NCBI GenBank assembly: GCA_944548615.1 | Contig: OX155980.1 | Coordinates: forward strand, 54,991,903-55,055,902 | Reading direction: 5' to 3' | Origin: Micropterix aruncella | Taxonomy: Eukaryota; Arthropoda; Insecta; Lepidoptera; Micropterigidae | DNA: 64,000 nt | Part shown: piece after piece, positions 35,700 through 48,007 of the stretch | How positions within the stretch are numbered: the first letter of the stretch is position 1 | Layout of the letters: each line of letters opens with the position of its first letter | Position numbers and translations under genes: made by a program | Notes under the pieces: model-generated | Databases searched by the model: none | The model's input: the letters and a program-made list of their open reading frames with translations, nothing else | Told to the model about the DNA's origin: nothing

Positions 35700-36140
35700 A
35701 ATCCATGGCTTGCCTTGAATAAAATTTAATATTTTACAAGTAACTAGCAGAGCTCTTATTGCAATAGAATTCGTTAAGAGCTTCTTTAGCAAAAATTGCA
35801 TATATCCCTAGTTTTTGGAATCGTTCATGACAGGACTGCCGAGGACCAATACCCACTTATGGCTCTTTTCTGCAGAGTGAGTACACGTTTGATGGGCGCT
35901 ACAGTACCCCATATAATAATATAATCGCGCAGATGTGATTGAACCAGTGCGTAATATGCTAATATCACCTCAGATCTCTCCCTGCAACTCCTGATGCCTA
36001 ATGGAGCACAGCAAGCGGACAAGCATGCTCTATATGTAAATTCCAGGACATTTTTCAATCAGTAGTATTCCGACAATCTTAACTGATTCCGCAACTTCAT
36101 CCGAGTAGTTAATTTTTTGCGATGATTTCTGACTTAAAAT
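35700..36140 (-). pseudogene. LINE reverse transcriptase fragment, after the active site
   Basis: In several minus frames: ESVKIVGILLIEKC (the 'KFLGI' box), RSEVILAYYALVQSHLRDYI, IIWGTVAPIKRVLTLQKRAI and RFQKLGIYAI. The order is that of the thumb and C-terminal region of CR1/Jockey-type RTs. Stops and frameshifts separate the pieces. No tail or target duplication found. Confidence 0.7.
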
Positions 36141-37890
36141 TTAAAATAACCGTTTTAGACATAATTAGAGACATCTTGTTCCCATTGAACCAATCATTAA
36201 GTGCATTGCACTACAAAGATTTTAGATAAAGCAGAGGATATATTTGTACATTTACATTGCCTCAACTGACGATGAGCATTATATATTAATATACATAGAC
36301 CGCACAGTATTCTGAACATTAATAGCGCAGTAGTTGTCAGTATTGAAGCATTTCGACTTACATCTCTAAGAAGGTATAGAAGATGACTGCTTCACTGTAT
36401 TCGTGTAAATGTCTGCTTATCAAAAAGCTTCTTTCTAAATGACATTTTTGGTCGCGGCGGCGGAAGGTAGACGGTAAGATTTAGAACTCACGGCACAGTT
36501 TTCACCCGCGCCCGCCTGTTCTAAGCCCGAAGGTTTCAGTTTAAACTGACATGCGAGCCATACGTATTTGCATATAACTAGCCTGCTGCCTTCAACGTTT
36601 GTCTTTGGGCGTTGTTCACTGTCATTGCCAAGCAAAGCTTAACAGGAAACTGTAGGTATTCAGGATGGAAAGTGGGACGATATAATAGGTATCCCTGGAA
36701 TTTGGACTTTTCTTTTGTACAGTGCCGTAACCAGTCAAACTACTCACATCTAAGACGTCGTTTTGTAGTTTATCGATCGTAGACGTATACCTTTGCACAA
36801 CTTTGGCGGAATAAAGTTTTACATAGTTATCTGTGCTCCAACTTTCAATAATAATTAATGAATAGGCATGCCATTGGGGGGTTAGGGAATTCGACGGGAT
36901 ATTGAACCGCTTCTTATTCAACGACGATATTATAAGTTGTAGGTACATAAAATAAAAGAGGAAGTTACTTACGATTTCTTTTACTAATACATGCTGGCAT
37001 GTTTCGTTATTTTTCTTGAAATATATTCCTCACCCTTAAAGTCATCCGTTCTTGCGGACTCGCATATTTTCGGTAATTTGAGAATTTCATCTTTAAAAAC
37101 AGTCCGAGGTGCTTTTTATTTAAAAATTCATTTCAGAATAACTTAATGTGATTTGTAGGTAGCTATAGTGATCGTTACATTGTGCGTAGACACATACGTA
37201 TAAATGTTGGAGCAATTTCAGTGTGATCGCGACTCTTTTATATACAAATTCCCTTGCGACGAACGCCGCGTCCCAGAATCATAGAAGAAACGTCTCGACT
37301 TGGAATTCAATTCGCATCGTTCTACCTTCCCGTCCTTTCCTGAGAAGAATCCCGCCCTTCCTCTTCTATTTTCTCTTCGGCTTCCCCTTCCGCCCGCGCT
37401 GGTGCCGGTAGCGCGGTTCCTGCGCCGCGTCATCCGCTCACTCGCACACTGGGTTATTCCTTAAAGCTGTTATAATACCAATTGAATCAAAATAGTGGGT
37501 GTGTAGTATCGCTACAATACCTTAATCTTTTTTGCGTATAATTGTCTTTCCTTTTTTCGGAAACTTTTCATCACAACTTTTCACTCGACGACTTATTTTT
37601 TTTTTTACTAGGCTCACATTATAGAATACGTCAAGACCTACACAGCGACGCAAGCTATCCGTTGTGGAGTTATTACTGCTTAGGGATGCGCAGAAAAAAC
37701 AAGACTAAAGATGTCGCAATGCTCTTTGCATTTGTACAGCAGGATCCTAACCGTTTTGGATCGATTAATGCTATGAACGAAACATTGCTACACTAGTCTA
37801 TGACCTATAAACGACCATAATCCCAAGCTCTAAAGAAATTCAAAGTAAAAGCGCAATTAACAAACAGCACAATACACAGACAAGTTCTCC
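36141..37890. other. No gene recognised
   Basis: Mixed composition. A more GC-rich patch at 37250-37440 gives open frames on both strands without recognisable domains. Confidence 0.4.
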
Positions 37891-38296
37891 GGCATTCTGT
37901 GATTCAGTCGACGAACCTTGTGCAATACTCGGCTAGAGTCAGGTGCGTTCCTCTGAGGGTATAATTCCGCGTGGCGACGCGACGCAGCGACTCGGAGACC
38001 CCAGAGCGGTGGGTAGAAGCAGCTGGAAAAGCACTCGCGCAACTTGTCTCGCTGGTCTCTTCGTGCGGCTGTTCCGGTAGCGCGGGCTTAGGGACTTTCC
38101 TTGATTTGTCCGTCCAAGTAGACACTAGTGAGCTTCCCTCGCCGATGCGGGCGTTGGGGCTTTCCAGACGAAGTGTATTAACGTGGTTGTTGTGACGAAT
38201 TTAGCATGGAGACGTTTCCAGTATTGTCCGCACGACCTGTAATCACGCGGTTTCCGCGCAGCTGCCACCGCCCGACGCGACCGCTCGCGGCCGTCC

Positions 38297-38361
38297 TTTA
38301 AGTAGCACTGCCAGTCGTAGTAGTATTTCAGTCGACAGACCCAGTCCTCATATATGAGTCC
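38297..38361 (+). promoter_or_regulatory. Arthropod-type core promoter (TATA-like, Inr, DPE)
   Basis: TTTAAGTA at 38297-38304, TCAGTC (arthropod initiator TCAKTY) with its A at 38330, and AGTCC at 38357-38361, which is precisely +28 to +32 and fits the DPE consensus RGWYV. The TATA-like box begins 33 bases before the initiator A. The 370 bases upstream (37930-38300) are GC-rich in AT-rich surroundings. No exon follows that I can recognise; a transcript would run into AT-rich DNA to the right. Confidence 0.5.
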
Positions 38362-38399
38362 TTACTTTTAGGCTCAAATTTAATATAAAAATAAATCGT

Positions 38400-39815
38400 A
38401 AGCACTAACTGATGTTAACTAATGCCTGGTGATAAAGACTCATTTAATATTGACTGAAATCAAAATACATACATATACGTACTATGCCGATGTGTAATAC
38501 AGTATTTTACTAATGAATATATAATAACTTTAATCGTCATACCTGGTGATACATTTTTTTCAAAAATAGTCAATTAAAACTTACACAAATTAGCAGTGTG
38601 CATATTCAGTATAAAAGTAATCATGTATGAAAACCAATGAAATTATAAAAAGTTAACCTTTTTTTAAAAACTTAAAAAATGCACGACAATTGGTCGAACG
38701 ATTTCGTATATTTCAAGAATGTTCTATTCATGAATTTTAACTTCTATTTCTATATTTTGATATTGTAGAAACGTAGATATAGATGATGCGTCGTAACGCA
38801 TGTTATAGCATATAGCCTATTATATCGCACTGCCATTTAAGTGACGTTTTCATAATATATAATTTAGCGGTTCAGCTAACATTAATAACGACATTAGTGA
38901 ATTTGTCGAAACGAACTGTGAGGTCGTCTCGCTCATCACGCTCGCGCCTTCCAATTTCACGCGTACTCTACCTCCAAATGTTTAGAACCACTGTGCGCCC
39001 CCCGCGCACGCCGCCGAATTTCCACCAATTTTCCACTCCGCGAATAAATTATGCATCGACGCGTGCTTCGCTCTCAGTAGAGGCCGCGCGGTTCGATCAC
39101 GTTAAATACTCCCTAGCGCACCTTTGTCGCCTCGAATCGAATCGAACACACGATTCTTACAAAATACCCGCAGTTCGAGTCCCTAATCTTTTTATAGACC
39201 CTAGACTGCGGTTTTCACCGCACTGGCCTTTCTAGGCCCAAATGGTAGACCGCACTCGTGGCTGCCTACGTTCAGTATCGAGCACAGCATTCGAGAAGAA
39301 GAGACTCAAGAATATGATTATATTTTTATTTTTTCTAGCAAAGCGACATTCCCAATTTTTGAGAGTTCTCTTCTAATGTCGAAATATATCGAAATAAACG
39401 TTTCCACGCTACTCGGCCATATGACCCATATACATATATGGGTACGCATACAAGTATAAAATGTATGTAGTTGATATGTGGCGGGATTTCCCCTGCCAAT
39501 ACAAAAACAGATCCCGCGCTTCAACAAACAAGCCGCAAGAGGAGACAAGAAAAATTAAAAATAGCGCTATATTAATATGCATATAAACTTTATTTGAAAA
39601 AACTAACGTTTTCCCGTCACAACCAGTAAGCACATTTTATCGGTATCTCTAAGCCGATTTCCCTCAAATAATTAGAGCCATTTTTTAAAAATATTTTAGT
39701 TGTAGCTTCTATAGCAGCTACCTTTAATATTCCGTGTAAACTATAATTTCAAAACGTCGGAAAGACACATCTACATAAAAGAAGCTTACGCACTAAATTT
39801 TAAGGAAATCGGTCT
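38400..39815. other. No gene recognised; GC-rich patch at 38920-39230
   Basis: A patch of GC-rich sequence at 38920-39230 (…gcgccccccgcgcacgccgcc…) gives a 112-codon plus frame without any recognisable domain; it may be promoter-proximal DNA. The rest is AT-rich. Confidence 0.35.
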
Positions 39816-39819
39816 AGTA

Positions 39820-40240
39820 CAAGGGTTCCCAACCTTCCCCCTCCCCCTCCCTCCCTCAATATTAGAATTTTTGGCGCCCCCTTTATAGAAAAACAATTAC
39901 TTTTTAACCCTTTTTTACCCACTAGTGACAATGATTGCACAAATCAAACATCCAAGTATTTAAGCCAGGTTTTTGCCTAGCTATGCGACACCGGATTAAA
40001 CGCTATATAGTTTGAAGAATACGATTTAGACCATTTTTAGATGTTTGTCTGTGTGTCTGTGTATTTCTCCACGATAGCGCCCAACGCTTAATCCAATTGA
40101 GCTGAAATTTAGCATGCAGGCATCGCTTGGTCATGGCAAGAGTTGAATAGGCTGTGTTTAAAATCGGTCCACCAGAGGGCGCACCAGTTATATTTCAATA
40201 TGGAAATATTGGAATTATAGATTTAAAATATTGGAGTTAT
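39820..40240 (+). mobile_element. hAT-like terminal fragment and unknown repeat
   Basis: caagggttcccaacct at 39820-39835 resembles the CAGGGGTTCCCAACCT start of several hAT families, followed by ggcgccccctttat. From about 40030 a different repeat-like text (gtctgtgtgtctgtgtat … gagctgaaatttagcatg) follows. No coding sequence or second terminus seen. Confidence 0.35.
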
Positions 40241-40469
40241 AGAATTTGGTACACAGATGCCTTGTTTGGCCGAAATCATATTGTGTTATATTGGTTGGAT
40301 TATCTCATATTCAAGCTACAATAATAATAATTATATACCGCCTTAATATTAAGTTCTTACCTATGAAACCGTCCTATAAAGGAAATTTAAAGTCTAGCAG
40401 CACTGTAGTGCCGGACGTTGTTCGGAACCGATACGATATTGTTGTTAACGCGTTGCCATTTAGTAATCA

Positions 40470-40810
40470 TGGAGCATTGCGTTGACAGGCAGGGTTGTAG
40501 TGTGACTGCTGCGCAAGTGGTATTTCGAACTAGGACGTCAATGCGTACAGCTATAAGAACTAGGACGTCATGGACGTGTCCCATCTGCTCGTGTGATTAC
40601 AACTTGGGTGTATAATTTTGAATAAACTGGTTCAGCCTTGAAAAAGAAGCCTCCAGTTAGCGTTCGAACGGTGAGTACACCAGTGAACATTGCAGCTGTT
40701 CGAGTTTTCATCGAGAGGAGCTCTCGTCGCTTCGTTCGACAACGTGCATCTGCGCTAGAGATTAGGCGATGACGCGCACAAAGAATACTGCACGATTTAA
40801 AGTTAATGAA
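40470..40810 (+). pseudogene. Mariner-type transposase, N-terminal HTH fragment
   Basis: In frame with several stops: RHGRVPSARVITTWVYNFE, TGSALKKKPPVSVRTVST, PVNIAAVRVFIERSSRRF, QRILHDLKL. This is the same DNA-binding region as in the mariner at 32.4 kb (…SWVRKFEATGSTVKQKP) but from a different subfamily. The catalytic domain is missing. Confidence 0.6.
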
Positions 40811-41039
40811 AACATAATGCATGAATTAATAAAAACATAAATAGCATACTGTATACATGCACTCTCGTCAATAAATTATGTTTTTCCTGAGTTGATCGTG
40901 CAAATTACTTCATTTTCAAAATTTTCCATCTCCCTGCGCAATTCTTCGGCCTTCATACTTTTTTCAACCATAATTAGTTAATTTCATTAGTCTGTAACGC
41001 TGTAGGAATTCCGAATAAAATAAAATAAAACTTGAAGGG

Positions 41040-41115
41040 TTACCACGGTGGCTCAGTCGGCAGGAGTGTTGGATTTGCTTGCAAATTCAATTAGCATAAT
41101 GAACTCGGTTTGCAT
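41040..41115 (+). mobile_element. tRNA-derived SINE fragment
   Basis: An A-box-like TGGCTCAGTCGGCAGG (41050) and, 50 bases later, a decayed B box (GGTTTGCATTC) in tRNA-like spacing. It does not fold into a full tRNA. Confidence 0.4.
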
Positions 41116-41247
41116 TCATTTTAATCCTTTCGCCATTGACAATACAGGTAGGTTCCATATTGCGACATTTTAATCGAGGGATCAACAATGGAATGTACCT
41201 TGATACGGTGATATTTCTTTCTATTGTACATGAGCCACAGAGTTGGT

Positions 41248-41275
41248 GTTCTACCGAGAGCCCTCTCGGTAGAAC
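41248..41275. repeat. Perfect 13-bp snap-back hairpin
   Basis: gttctaccgagag (41248-41260) and ctctcggtagaac (41263-41275) are exact reverse complements with a two-base spacer. Confidence 0.8.
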
Positions 41276-41354
41276 TATACTATGCCATCCGAGTGTTCTC
41301 GTTACCGCGTCCGACCTCTCAAGGAGGTAAATTTGTACGCGAAACTAAACAAGA

Positions 41355-41475
41355 AACTGTGTATTCGCTTGTCGAACTTTCTTGTTTGTCAAAATATTAT
41401 CAGATTTTAACTGCTAGTACCTACGAGACTAATTAAAGTTGACCGCGTAATTGGTTCTTTTTCTGGGAACAAGAA
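41355..41475. repeat. Dispersed repeat C, copy 2
   Basis: cttgtcgaactttcttgtttg … ctaattaaagttgaccgcgt … aattggttctttttc: second copy of the repeat at 27855-27975 (words shortened). Confidence 0.7.
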
Positions 41476-41880
41476 AAAGTCTCAATGTGCCAAGTCGGCG
41501 CTATATGGAGGATGGCTTGTTGGCGTCTGGGCGTTTGAGAGCTGCCACTGTCATGGTGCAAGATGATGCAGCTTCACGGTTGCTTTCACGGAGTTCGTCA
41601 ATAACTTCAGGCAAGAAAATAGTTGTGTACAAATCGTTATTCAAGGTATGATGATTCTCCAAAGCAACAAGAGCCACCTATCCAGTTCTCCTAAAAAAAG
41701 AAATGATCATCTGCTTCGCAGCACTTTGCACGCGCGCCATTTTGGCTCATTTTGAAAGAGCCATAAATCGATTTCTGCTTTTGGTTGTAGCTCTAAATCC
41801 ATGTTTCGTCGCCTGTTATTATATTCCACACCAAGGTTGATGCCCCTTCGTTGAACATATTTAACATATTATAAGGCCTC
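41450..41880 (-). pseudogene. Decayed mariner transposase, catalytic part
   Basis: In shifting minus frames: NIITGDETWI-like text (first Asp), YNPKQKSIYGSFKMSQNGA, LYTTIFLPEVIDELRES, and near the end SADLAH-DFFLFP, the third motif. The middle Asp motif is blurred (SSCTMT). Order and spacing are those of a mariner with the DNA-binding domain missing. A different subfamily from those at 32.4 and 61.9 kb. Confidence 0.6.
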
Positions 41881-42338
41881 TAACTTTGATGTAAGTCATT
41901 TACCAATATCTTCTGTGGTTTACGAGTTTTAATAATTATTTTTTTTATTGATGGGTAAAAATTGAACAATTTGAAAAGCGAACCTGAAAATCACAAACAA
42001 CCCAAATTCAACAAATAACCAATCGAAAAATGAATCGAAGGGAGTTGAAACAAAAGAGTCTGAAAATCAAGTGAAAATAAATTATTGCACTTATTCTAGT
42101 AAATATCGAAAACAGCAATGCATTGTACTTATGTGGGTTTTACCTGAAATGTATTTCAGCCCAAAATCAAATATCATATCAATATCGCTAATTAATGTAA
42201 TTTAACAGACAAACAAAGGATTCTAATCTCACTCTTGATGCCCGCGGGTGCACAGAAAAGATATGTTAAATCAATAAATATATAAAATATGTAAATCCCT
42301 AGATATATAAAGTCGTATGTGAGGTCCTAACGGTGATT
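41881..42338. other. No gene recognised
   Basis: AT-rich, no frame or repeat recognised. Confidence 0.4.
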
Positions 42339-42560
42339 TTATTTATTTATTTTATTTACAAATTTTAATTTTCGATAATAGGACCAGAAGTCCTTCATAC
42401 ATTTACTCAATTACATTAGAAACTTGAAGCTAACTACAAATTCTGTAACAAGTGTTATTCTAAATACGCATTATTCAAGTACATTTGTAAGTTTATAACT
42501 TAATGTATAGATTCCACTAAATTTATAGAAACTGTGAACCAAACTATAAAAAAAATCGCT
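42339..42560 (-). mobile_element. LINE 3' tail, probable
   Basis: TTTTATTTATTTATTTTATTTACA at 42339-42361 (a run of TTTA words) followed by 200 bases of AT-rich non-coding DNA; read on the minus strand it looks like a LINE 3' UTR with (TAAA)n tail. No RT present. Confidence 0.35.
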
Positions 42561-42829
42561 TGTGTCCCGACAAGCAGACAAGGTCTCCCATGGTCATATG
42601 GGAGGCCTTGCCTATCATGGTCTATGGACTAACATGGTCGCGCGATTTCAACGCACATCAGAATATCAGGCAGAAGTTTTCCATCGTTCGAAGCAAGTAT
42701 GCACAGTCTCCTGTTGTGCCATTATAGAGAGTGTCGTCGTAGTCGCGAAGTGAAAAAATGACCGTCTGGAGTAGGTAGACTTTCAAGGAAGGAGGGAGTA
42801 TTTATTTAGTATTTTCAGTGAGTGTAAGG

Positions 42830-43420
42830 CAGTTGCTTTCAATTGGTATACCGCGGCACACCGGTGTACCACAGGCGCAGGTCCTCGGATAATTATAGGT
42901 TTCCCTGAAAAATCAAGCATGTAGAAATCACACATTCATCACGGCATATTTGCGGCATATTTATCACGGCATATATATCCATATTTGCGAACACTGCTTT
43001 GAGAAACGTCGACGGTGCAACCATTTCTTTGATACGTGATTCATTGGTGTTACAGAAAGAAAAGGTTGTCAGATACTATCCTAATATTGACGTCAAAGAA
43101 TTCGAATGAGTGAGAGACCCCTTCAATATTTCTCTCAGCAGTTTGGTTGGTTTCAATTTGGAAGAATAAGAAAAGTTTTACTCGTTAAAAATAGACCACA
43201 CTTAAAACACACGGACCTGAATTTAAACAACTTTTGGATACACATTTCATTGAAATACTTAAACTTAGCTAAAAATCACTGATGGCTCTTTTACCATTTT
43301 TAACGTCCTATCTTTGCGAACAGGTATTTTCAGCACGGACAATAAAAAGTGTCAAACGCGAACGACTTGTAATTAAAATTAATTTTTCGTTACCAATGTA
43401 AGTTTCTTTAGTACGATAAA
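42830..43420 (+). mobile_element. hAT remnant, copy A
   Basis: It begins cagttgctttcaattggtat then accgcggcacaccgg, a variant of the terminus at 57739. Broken coding text further on includes a piece parallel to 58270-58340 (…attgacgtcaaagaattcga / agagaccccttcaatatttc) and, at 43276-43375, MALLPFLTSYLCEQVFSART, the hAT dimerisation motif. Most of the transposase is deleted and the right terminus was not found. Confidence 0.6.
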
Positions 43421-44099
43421 ATTATTTTTTTATACTTGTATCGATCGAAGTAGAAATGAGAGTATATCTGTCGGCAATTGGCCCAAGAACAAAATTTATC
43501 TGTACCCTGCGTCAGGCCCAAATCTCATACTTTTATTTTAAACAATGTATAGTCAAGTGCACATCATCCTTTACTTACATTTAGGTATTCTTTGTAGTTG
43601 TGAAAATACTATTTTGTAGCGAAAATGTAAAGCTTAATTTGCCGTTAACTGTGCGTTCAAACGTAGTGTGCTGTGAGATTTTGGAAAAAAATGTGTGCAT
43701 GTAAAAAAACAGGTTGAAACCTGTGGTTGCAGGGCCCCATGGGCTGTCTTGCGTAACATTCGGATACGGTCAAGTTTTTTTTTATTGCTTATCATTTCAA
43801 GATTGCTTGCTGAGACTAAAAATGGTATGTATGGTCACGGCAACAATAGGCGGCCAAAGTGTTAGAAATAGTTAGTTATCATTGAGTTAAACTCAAGAAC
43901 TTCTTTTTATATAAAAAAAACATCTTAATCCATAGAGCATATCGATATGTAGATTTGCGTTTGAGTTAGCTTGGTGACCCCTTCACATCGAGACTTTCTC
44001 GATATATGTACGGTCAAAGGGCAAAAACTTCTCTTCAAAAGAAGGACGTTGTAATATCGACTGGTCGTGTGATGGTGAAGGGCGGCATCTCCGTGGGAT
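43421..44099. other. No gene recognised
   Basis: AT-rich, no convincing frame or repeat. Confidence 0.4.
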
Positions 44100-44425
44100 G
44101 AAAGAGAGAGGGGGGGGGGTAATAGCTTAGGAGTGGGAGGAGACGGAGTAAGAGATTCCCCGTCAACCGCTATGGCGGGTGAAAAAGCGGATTCCAGCAG
44201 TGGATGCGTGCGTATGATAGGGGAAGGGGGCCGGCCTAGAAAGGGAGCGGGAAGGCAGGAAAAGGGTGGGGGCCGCAGAGGGAATAGGTCAGCGCTCCCA
44301 CACCTACTTGTCTCTGGGTCAAGGTCACACCTTCCTTCTATCCCCCCCCCCCTTCCTTTCACCCTTCTCCAATCCCTGTACCCCCAAACCCACACTTTTG
44401 CTGCTCGCATCTCGCGCTCCCCTCT
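44100..44425. repeat. Purine-rich then pyrimidine-rich block
   Basis: 44100-44285 is strongly G/A-rich with runs of 10, 6 and 5 G; 44320-44425 is C/T-rich with a run of 10 C. Overlapping frames of 100-160 codons arise from the low stop density of such DNA and show no domain. Confidence 0.65.
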
Positions 44426-44741
44426 CCTTCGACACTAGGCCATTGTCGTAGGGATATTGCGTATGCGACACAACTGACATATCTTGGGCTATAATAATAT
44501 TCATCTTTTTCTTAGACACCATGACCATTACTGGCTATTGACGAAGTATAGTTTTACGAAGTATAGTTTTAAATCACATATTAATCTATTTTTTAAAATC
44601 TATTTTGGACGTGAAAACGTCTTTAAAAGGCTCTCATACGGAAAAACCCGCCAGAGTTAGCGATGTGACGCTTGTTTTGTTTGCTAATATTGACGTATAT
44701 CACGCGATCCGACGGATGCTGCGCGAAGTGGTGCGTATATT

Positions 44742-44750
44742 CTATAAATA
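44742..44750 (+). promoter_or_regulatory. TATA-box candidate
   Basis: ctataaata followed by GC-rich ggccgacgtccgctg. No initiator at the expected distance and no gene recognised downstream; repeat family A begins about 150 bases later. Confidence 0.25.
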
Positions 44751-44899
44751 GGCCGACGTCCGCTGCAAGCGTATTTAACTTGCGTGTTTGTAAGCTTACC
44801 TCATCGAGCAGGGGAGGGCTCGGATAGGGAGTCTCCAAAGTTCACATTACTCCGAAACGGAAAGGGTCATACAAGTGATACGTAAGTCGTCGTGTAGAT

Positions 44900-45490
44900 C
44901 TTTCGGTATTTCAAAGAGTAATATGAGCAGGGAAAGCAGGTTAGTTTCCCCTAGGAGTCAACCTTCGGGCGCTCCTGGAGGGTTTGCGCACCGTGCGGCG
45001 TAAGCCAATCGTGCAATTCCGACTGACAGCCGGAGGAGTCTGGAAACAGTAATGTCTCCTATAGCGCGGAGGTACTTATTGCAAGTGCGGCAACCTTGCG
45101 GAAAACTTGCAACCTTTGAAACGACCTATCGGCTACCCGATACTAGGCGAACAGCCGGGCAAAGGATACCGTGGTCCGCAACAGATTCGGTAGACACCGT
45201 ATCACCGCTACGTAAGAGAGAGGACCGCGCAAGCGACCTTGAACCTGTAACCAGTCGGGAGACCGGAGTAATATGGTTGCAACTGGAAGTAAGAGCGCGA
45301 GTGTCGGCTCGCTGGTTGATTAACCTGGTTATCTCTTGGTACGGCGTTGGTCTCTTACTGGCTAGGGGCGTAACTAGACAGTGGACTGTTTTCGTCCCAA
45401 TTCTTCTACGCTCACCTCATGGGAGATAGGACGATCTAATATGGTTAAAAATTCCTCTGGTGGCGGGTTGGCCCGTTGTAGTTGACAGCT
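44900..45490 (+). repeat. Dispersed repeat family A, copy 3
   Basis: Covers most of the unit: cgggcgctcctggagggttt / gcggcgtaagccaatcg, ctatcggctacccgatac, gaacctgtaaccagtcggga, ggcgttggtctcttactggc and, at the end, ggcgggttggcccgttgtag. It is the most diverged of the copies. The 125-codon frame within it shows no known domain. Confidence 0.7.
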
Positions 45491-46620
45491 CTAGTAGTAT
45501 AAAAGATTTACGCTTTCTAAGTTTCGTAGTCGCAAGAGCCGGAGAATTCGTAAGAAAAGTTGATGGAGACAGTGTGTCCAACATTAACTTCCTAGTCACA
45601 ATACTTTGGAATAATATTAAAGTTTCATTTTTCTTATCGATACAGACCGTTATAATAGTAGTTAGTTCAAAAACTTCAACTAATTGAGCTTGTTTCACGG
45701 TTTGTTAGTCACAGACTTATTCGACGGCTGTCCTTATACTTCTCCTTTGTATAAAACGCAGGACAATGATATCACCTCCTCTGCGCTTCTTAACGCTTTC
45801 GCCGAACTGCCCATAGTCGGAAGACGCCTAGATGCATAGAGTGCAAGGTGGGAAAGAGTCCGCACTTATTCTTGGCTAAAGTATTAAAATCCTAATTTTT
45901 TTGGATATACTCGTAAATACTCAACCTGTTTTTTTCTTTTGCCAACCTAACAGCCATATGAACAGAAATCGAGTCATTTTTCGCCAATTTATTCTAAAAA
46001 AAACAACAATAATAATTTGATCCCTGGTAATCCATTTTATAGCGACAGTAGCTCCTGTATATACTTCAACATACATATACTTATCATCATAATAATATGT
46101 AGGTATATGTGTAGCTGTTTTGCGAGGGGTCTTCAAGTTTTTATTATTTATTTATTAGTATATCTGCCAAGAAGTTTTGTCCGACTTTGAACCCCTCCGT
46201 CGGATATTTTGGTATGAAATGGACGAACGATAAATTGCTATTGTGGCTTTCAAGAGACTGCGACGAGGACCCTCTGGGGCTCGCTAAAATAACGTTAAAT
46301 TCAAATTATGTATATATTGCCCATAGTTATGGCTGATGGGAATTCCACCATGCTGCTTTGAGCGAAATCTTTGCTAGTAGATCTTTGCTACAGGTGTAAA
46401 ATGTTATGACTTTTTCGTTGCCAAGTTCAAGGCTTCCGGGTTATTGATAGAAAAAAAAATCGAAAAATAAAAATATGAAACTTAACTCGACATCTTTGTG
46501 GCTTTTATTACTGTGGATGTGCTGAATGTGACATTTTATTACTGTGAATGTAATGTAATATAAGTGGGAATAGATGGCAAAGAATAGCGTTTCACTACTA
46601 ATCTATACTGACATTAAAGA
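45491..46620. other. No gene recognised
   Basis: AT-rich with no convincing frame, repeat or RNA gene. Confidence 0.4.
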
Positions 46621-46624
46621 TCGC

Positions 46625-46870
46625 ACATAAACGTTGGCCAGAATATTTATCAAGAAATAGAGATACTGCGCGGAGTCGGACAGGGCTCAAAAATATCACC
46701 TCTGTTTTTCAATCTTTACTCTGAGTTCATATTTAAGGAAGCACTACATGAATCCGAAAGTTGCGCCAATATAGATGTCGTAAATATCAACAATAAGATA
46801 CGCAGATGATACTGTACCAATTGCTAACAGCGTGGAAGAACTCCAGTTCCTCAATGACAATGTCACAAGA
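46625..46870 (+). pseudogene. LINE reverse transcriptase core fragment
   Basis: NIYQEIEILRGVGQGSKISP (motif B region), LFFNLYSEFIFKEALHESE, then after a one-base frameshift RYADDTVPIANSVEELQFLN, the YADD catalytic box. The text matches the RT of the LINE family whose 3' parts lie at 19.84-20.23 and 58.4-60.7 kb (by comparison of the family as I know it, not by overlap here). Both ends are truncated. Confidence 0.75.
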
Positions 46871-46879
46871 GTTCGTTCG

Positions 46880-47480
46880 TTCGTTAACGTGTCCGGGCTA
46901 GGTTAGGATACGTCTCTCCAAAAATATACGGCCTAGATGGCCTCGTCGTTCGCCTCTCGCAGGTCTTGGTGTGTGATGGGGGTTGACAACTGCGGGGCAG
47001 GATAGAAGGTGGTCTTAGCGGTTTTGTGCGGATCAAGAATGACTTTCGCGATTTGAGCCGTTTATGGTGTTGTTCTTGCCCGTGCAGTGGGTGTCTTGGG
47101 TCGTCTATCGCCTTTAGACCTTCAGAATCAGCTAGGAAGTCACTACGTATTGCAGGAGGAGCGATGCCGATGACCGAATAAAGCTTTTCGACTGGAGTAG
47201 GTTTGAGGAAGCCGGAGACAAGTCTAGCAGCATCGTTCACAGCAGTGTGGACCATTTTTTCGCGTGTTGATCCATTTCATACTAGAACTGCATATTCCAC
47301 TGCGGGTATGCGTAGGCTCAGATCTGAGGTTCTGAGTGTAGCTTGTTTGGTTCCCGATATACTCCCATTTAGTTTCCTTATGATGCTATTTCTGGAACAC
47401 ACCTTCTGTGTCGTGTTGTGGCAATCGGCTTTGTAAGTTGTAGACCCTGCCAAGGGTCGTTATTCGTAAAACGCTCGGAA
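46880..47480 (-). pseudogene. LINE RT C-terminal fragment
   Basis: Minus-strand pieces RNSIIRKLNGSISGTKQATL, RTSDLSLRIPAVEYAVLV and AARLVSGFLKPTPVEKLYSV, IGIAPPAIRSDFLADSE. This is the conserved stretch after the RT core in Jockey-type insect LINE proteins (…R..tGcLKpTP.ekLy.laGIAPP.iRR). It points toward the RT fragment on the opposite strand, so the two come from separate insertions. Confidence 0.75.
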
Positions 47481-48005
47481 GGCAAACTTTGAGCTCCTTA
47501 ATACAGTAATATCACTACAACGAAAACCGTATACTATTTTTTTTTATGTCCGTCATGTATTCTTGATGTACACTACGGCTTTATTTTTTCGTTTTTTGAC
47601 CACATATCCAAGGTATACATTACTTACAATTACACAAAATTAAAAAAAAATCTTCCTGTATCATTCTAATTTTCTCAGAAATAAAATAAGATTCTTATAT
47701 AATACTTATACTATATTAAAGTTCACTCTTTTAGCAATACGACATAATATAAATTATTGTCATTAGAAAGGAGAAAATCTGCAAAAAACAATTAGAATTG
47801 TGTATATATTTGCTTGCGCAAGAGAAGAGCGCTCAGTGCCGCGGTTTTTCTCCCAGGGTTGAATAGTTATTTATTTATTTATTTATCCTATCTTTTATAG
47901 TTACATCCAAAAAAAATGCGTTCATTTTTTCAACTCATTTTAAAAGAATACCTACGCTATTTTGTAATACGGCTCTTAAGAAGAAATAGGTGTTTTGAGA
48001 AAGAA
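47481..48005. other. No gene recognised
   Basis: AT-rich; a TTTA-repeat patch at 47872-47888 may be a LINE tail on the minus strand. Confidence 0.35.
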
Positions 48006-48007
48006 AC

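Noticed and set aside
43925..44451. Overlapping 100-161-codon frames on both strands
   Set aside because: They come from a purine/pyrimidine-rich block with few stops; compositions are simple (Pro, Ser, Gly, Arg) and no domain is seen.
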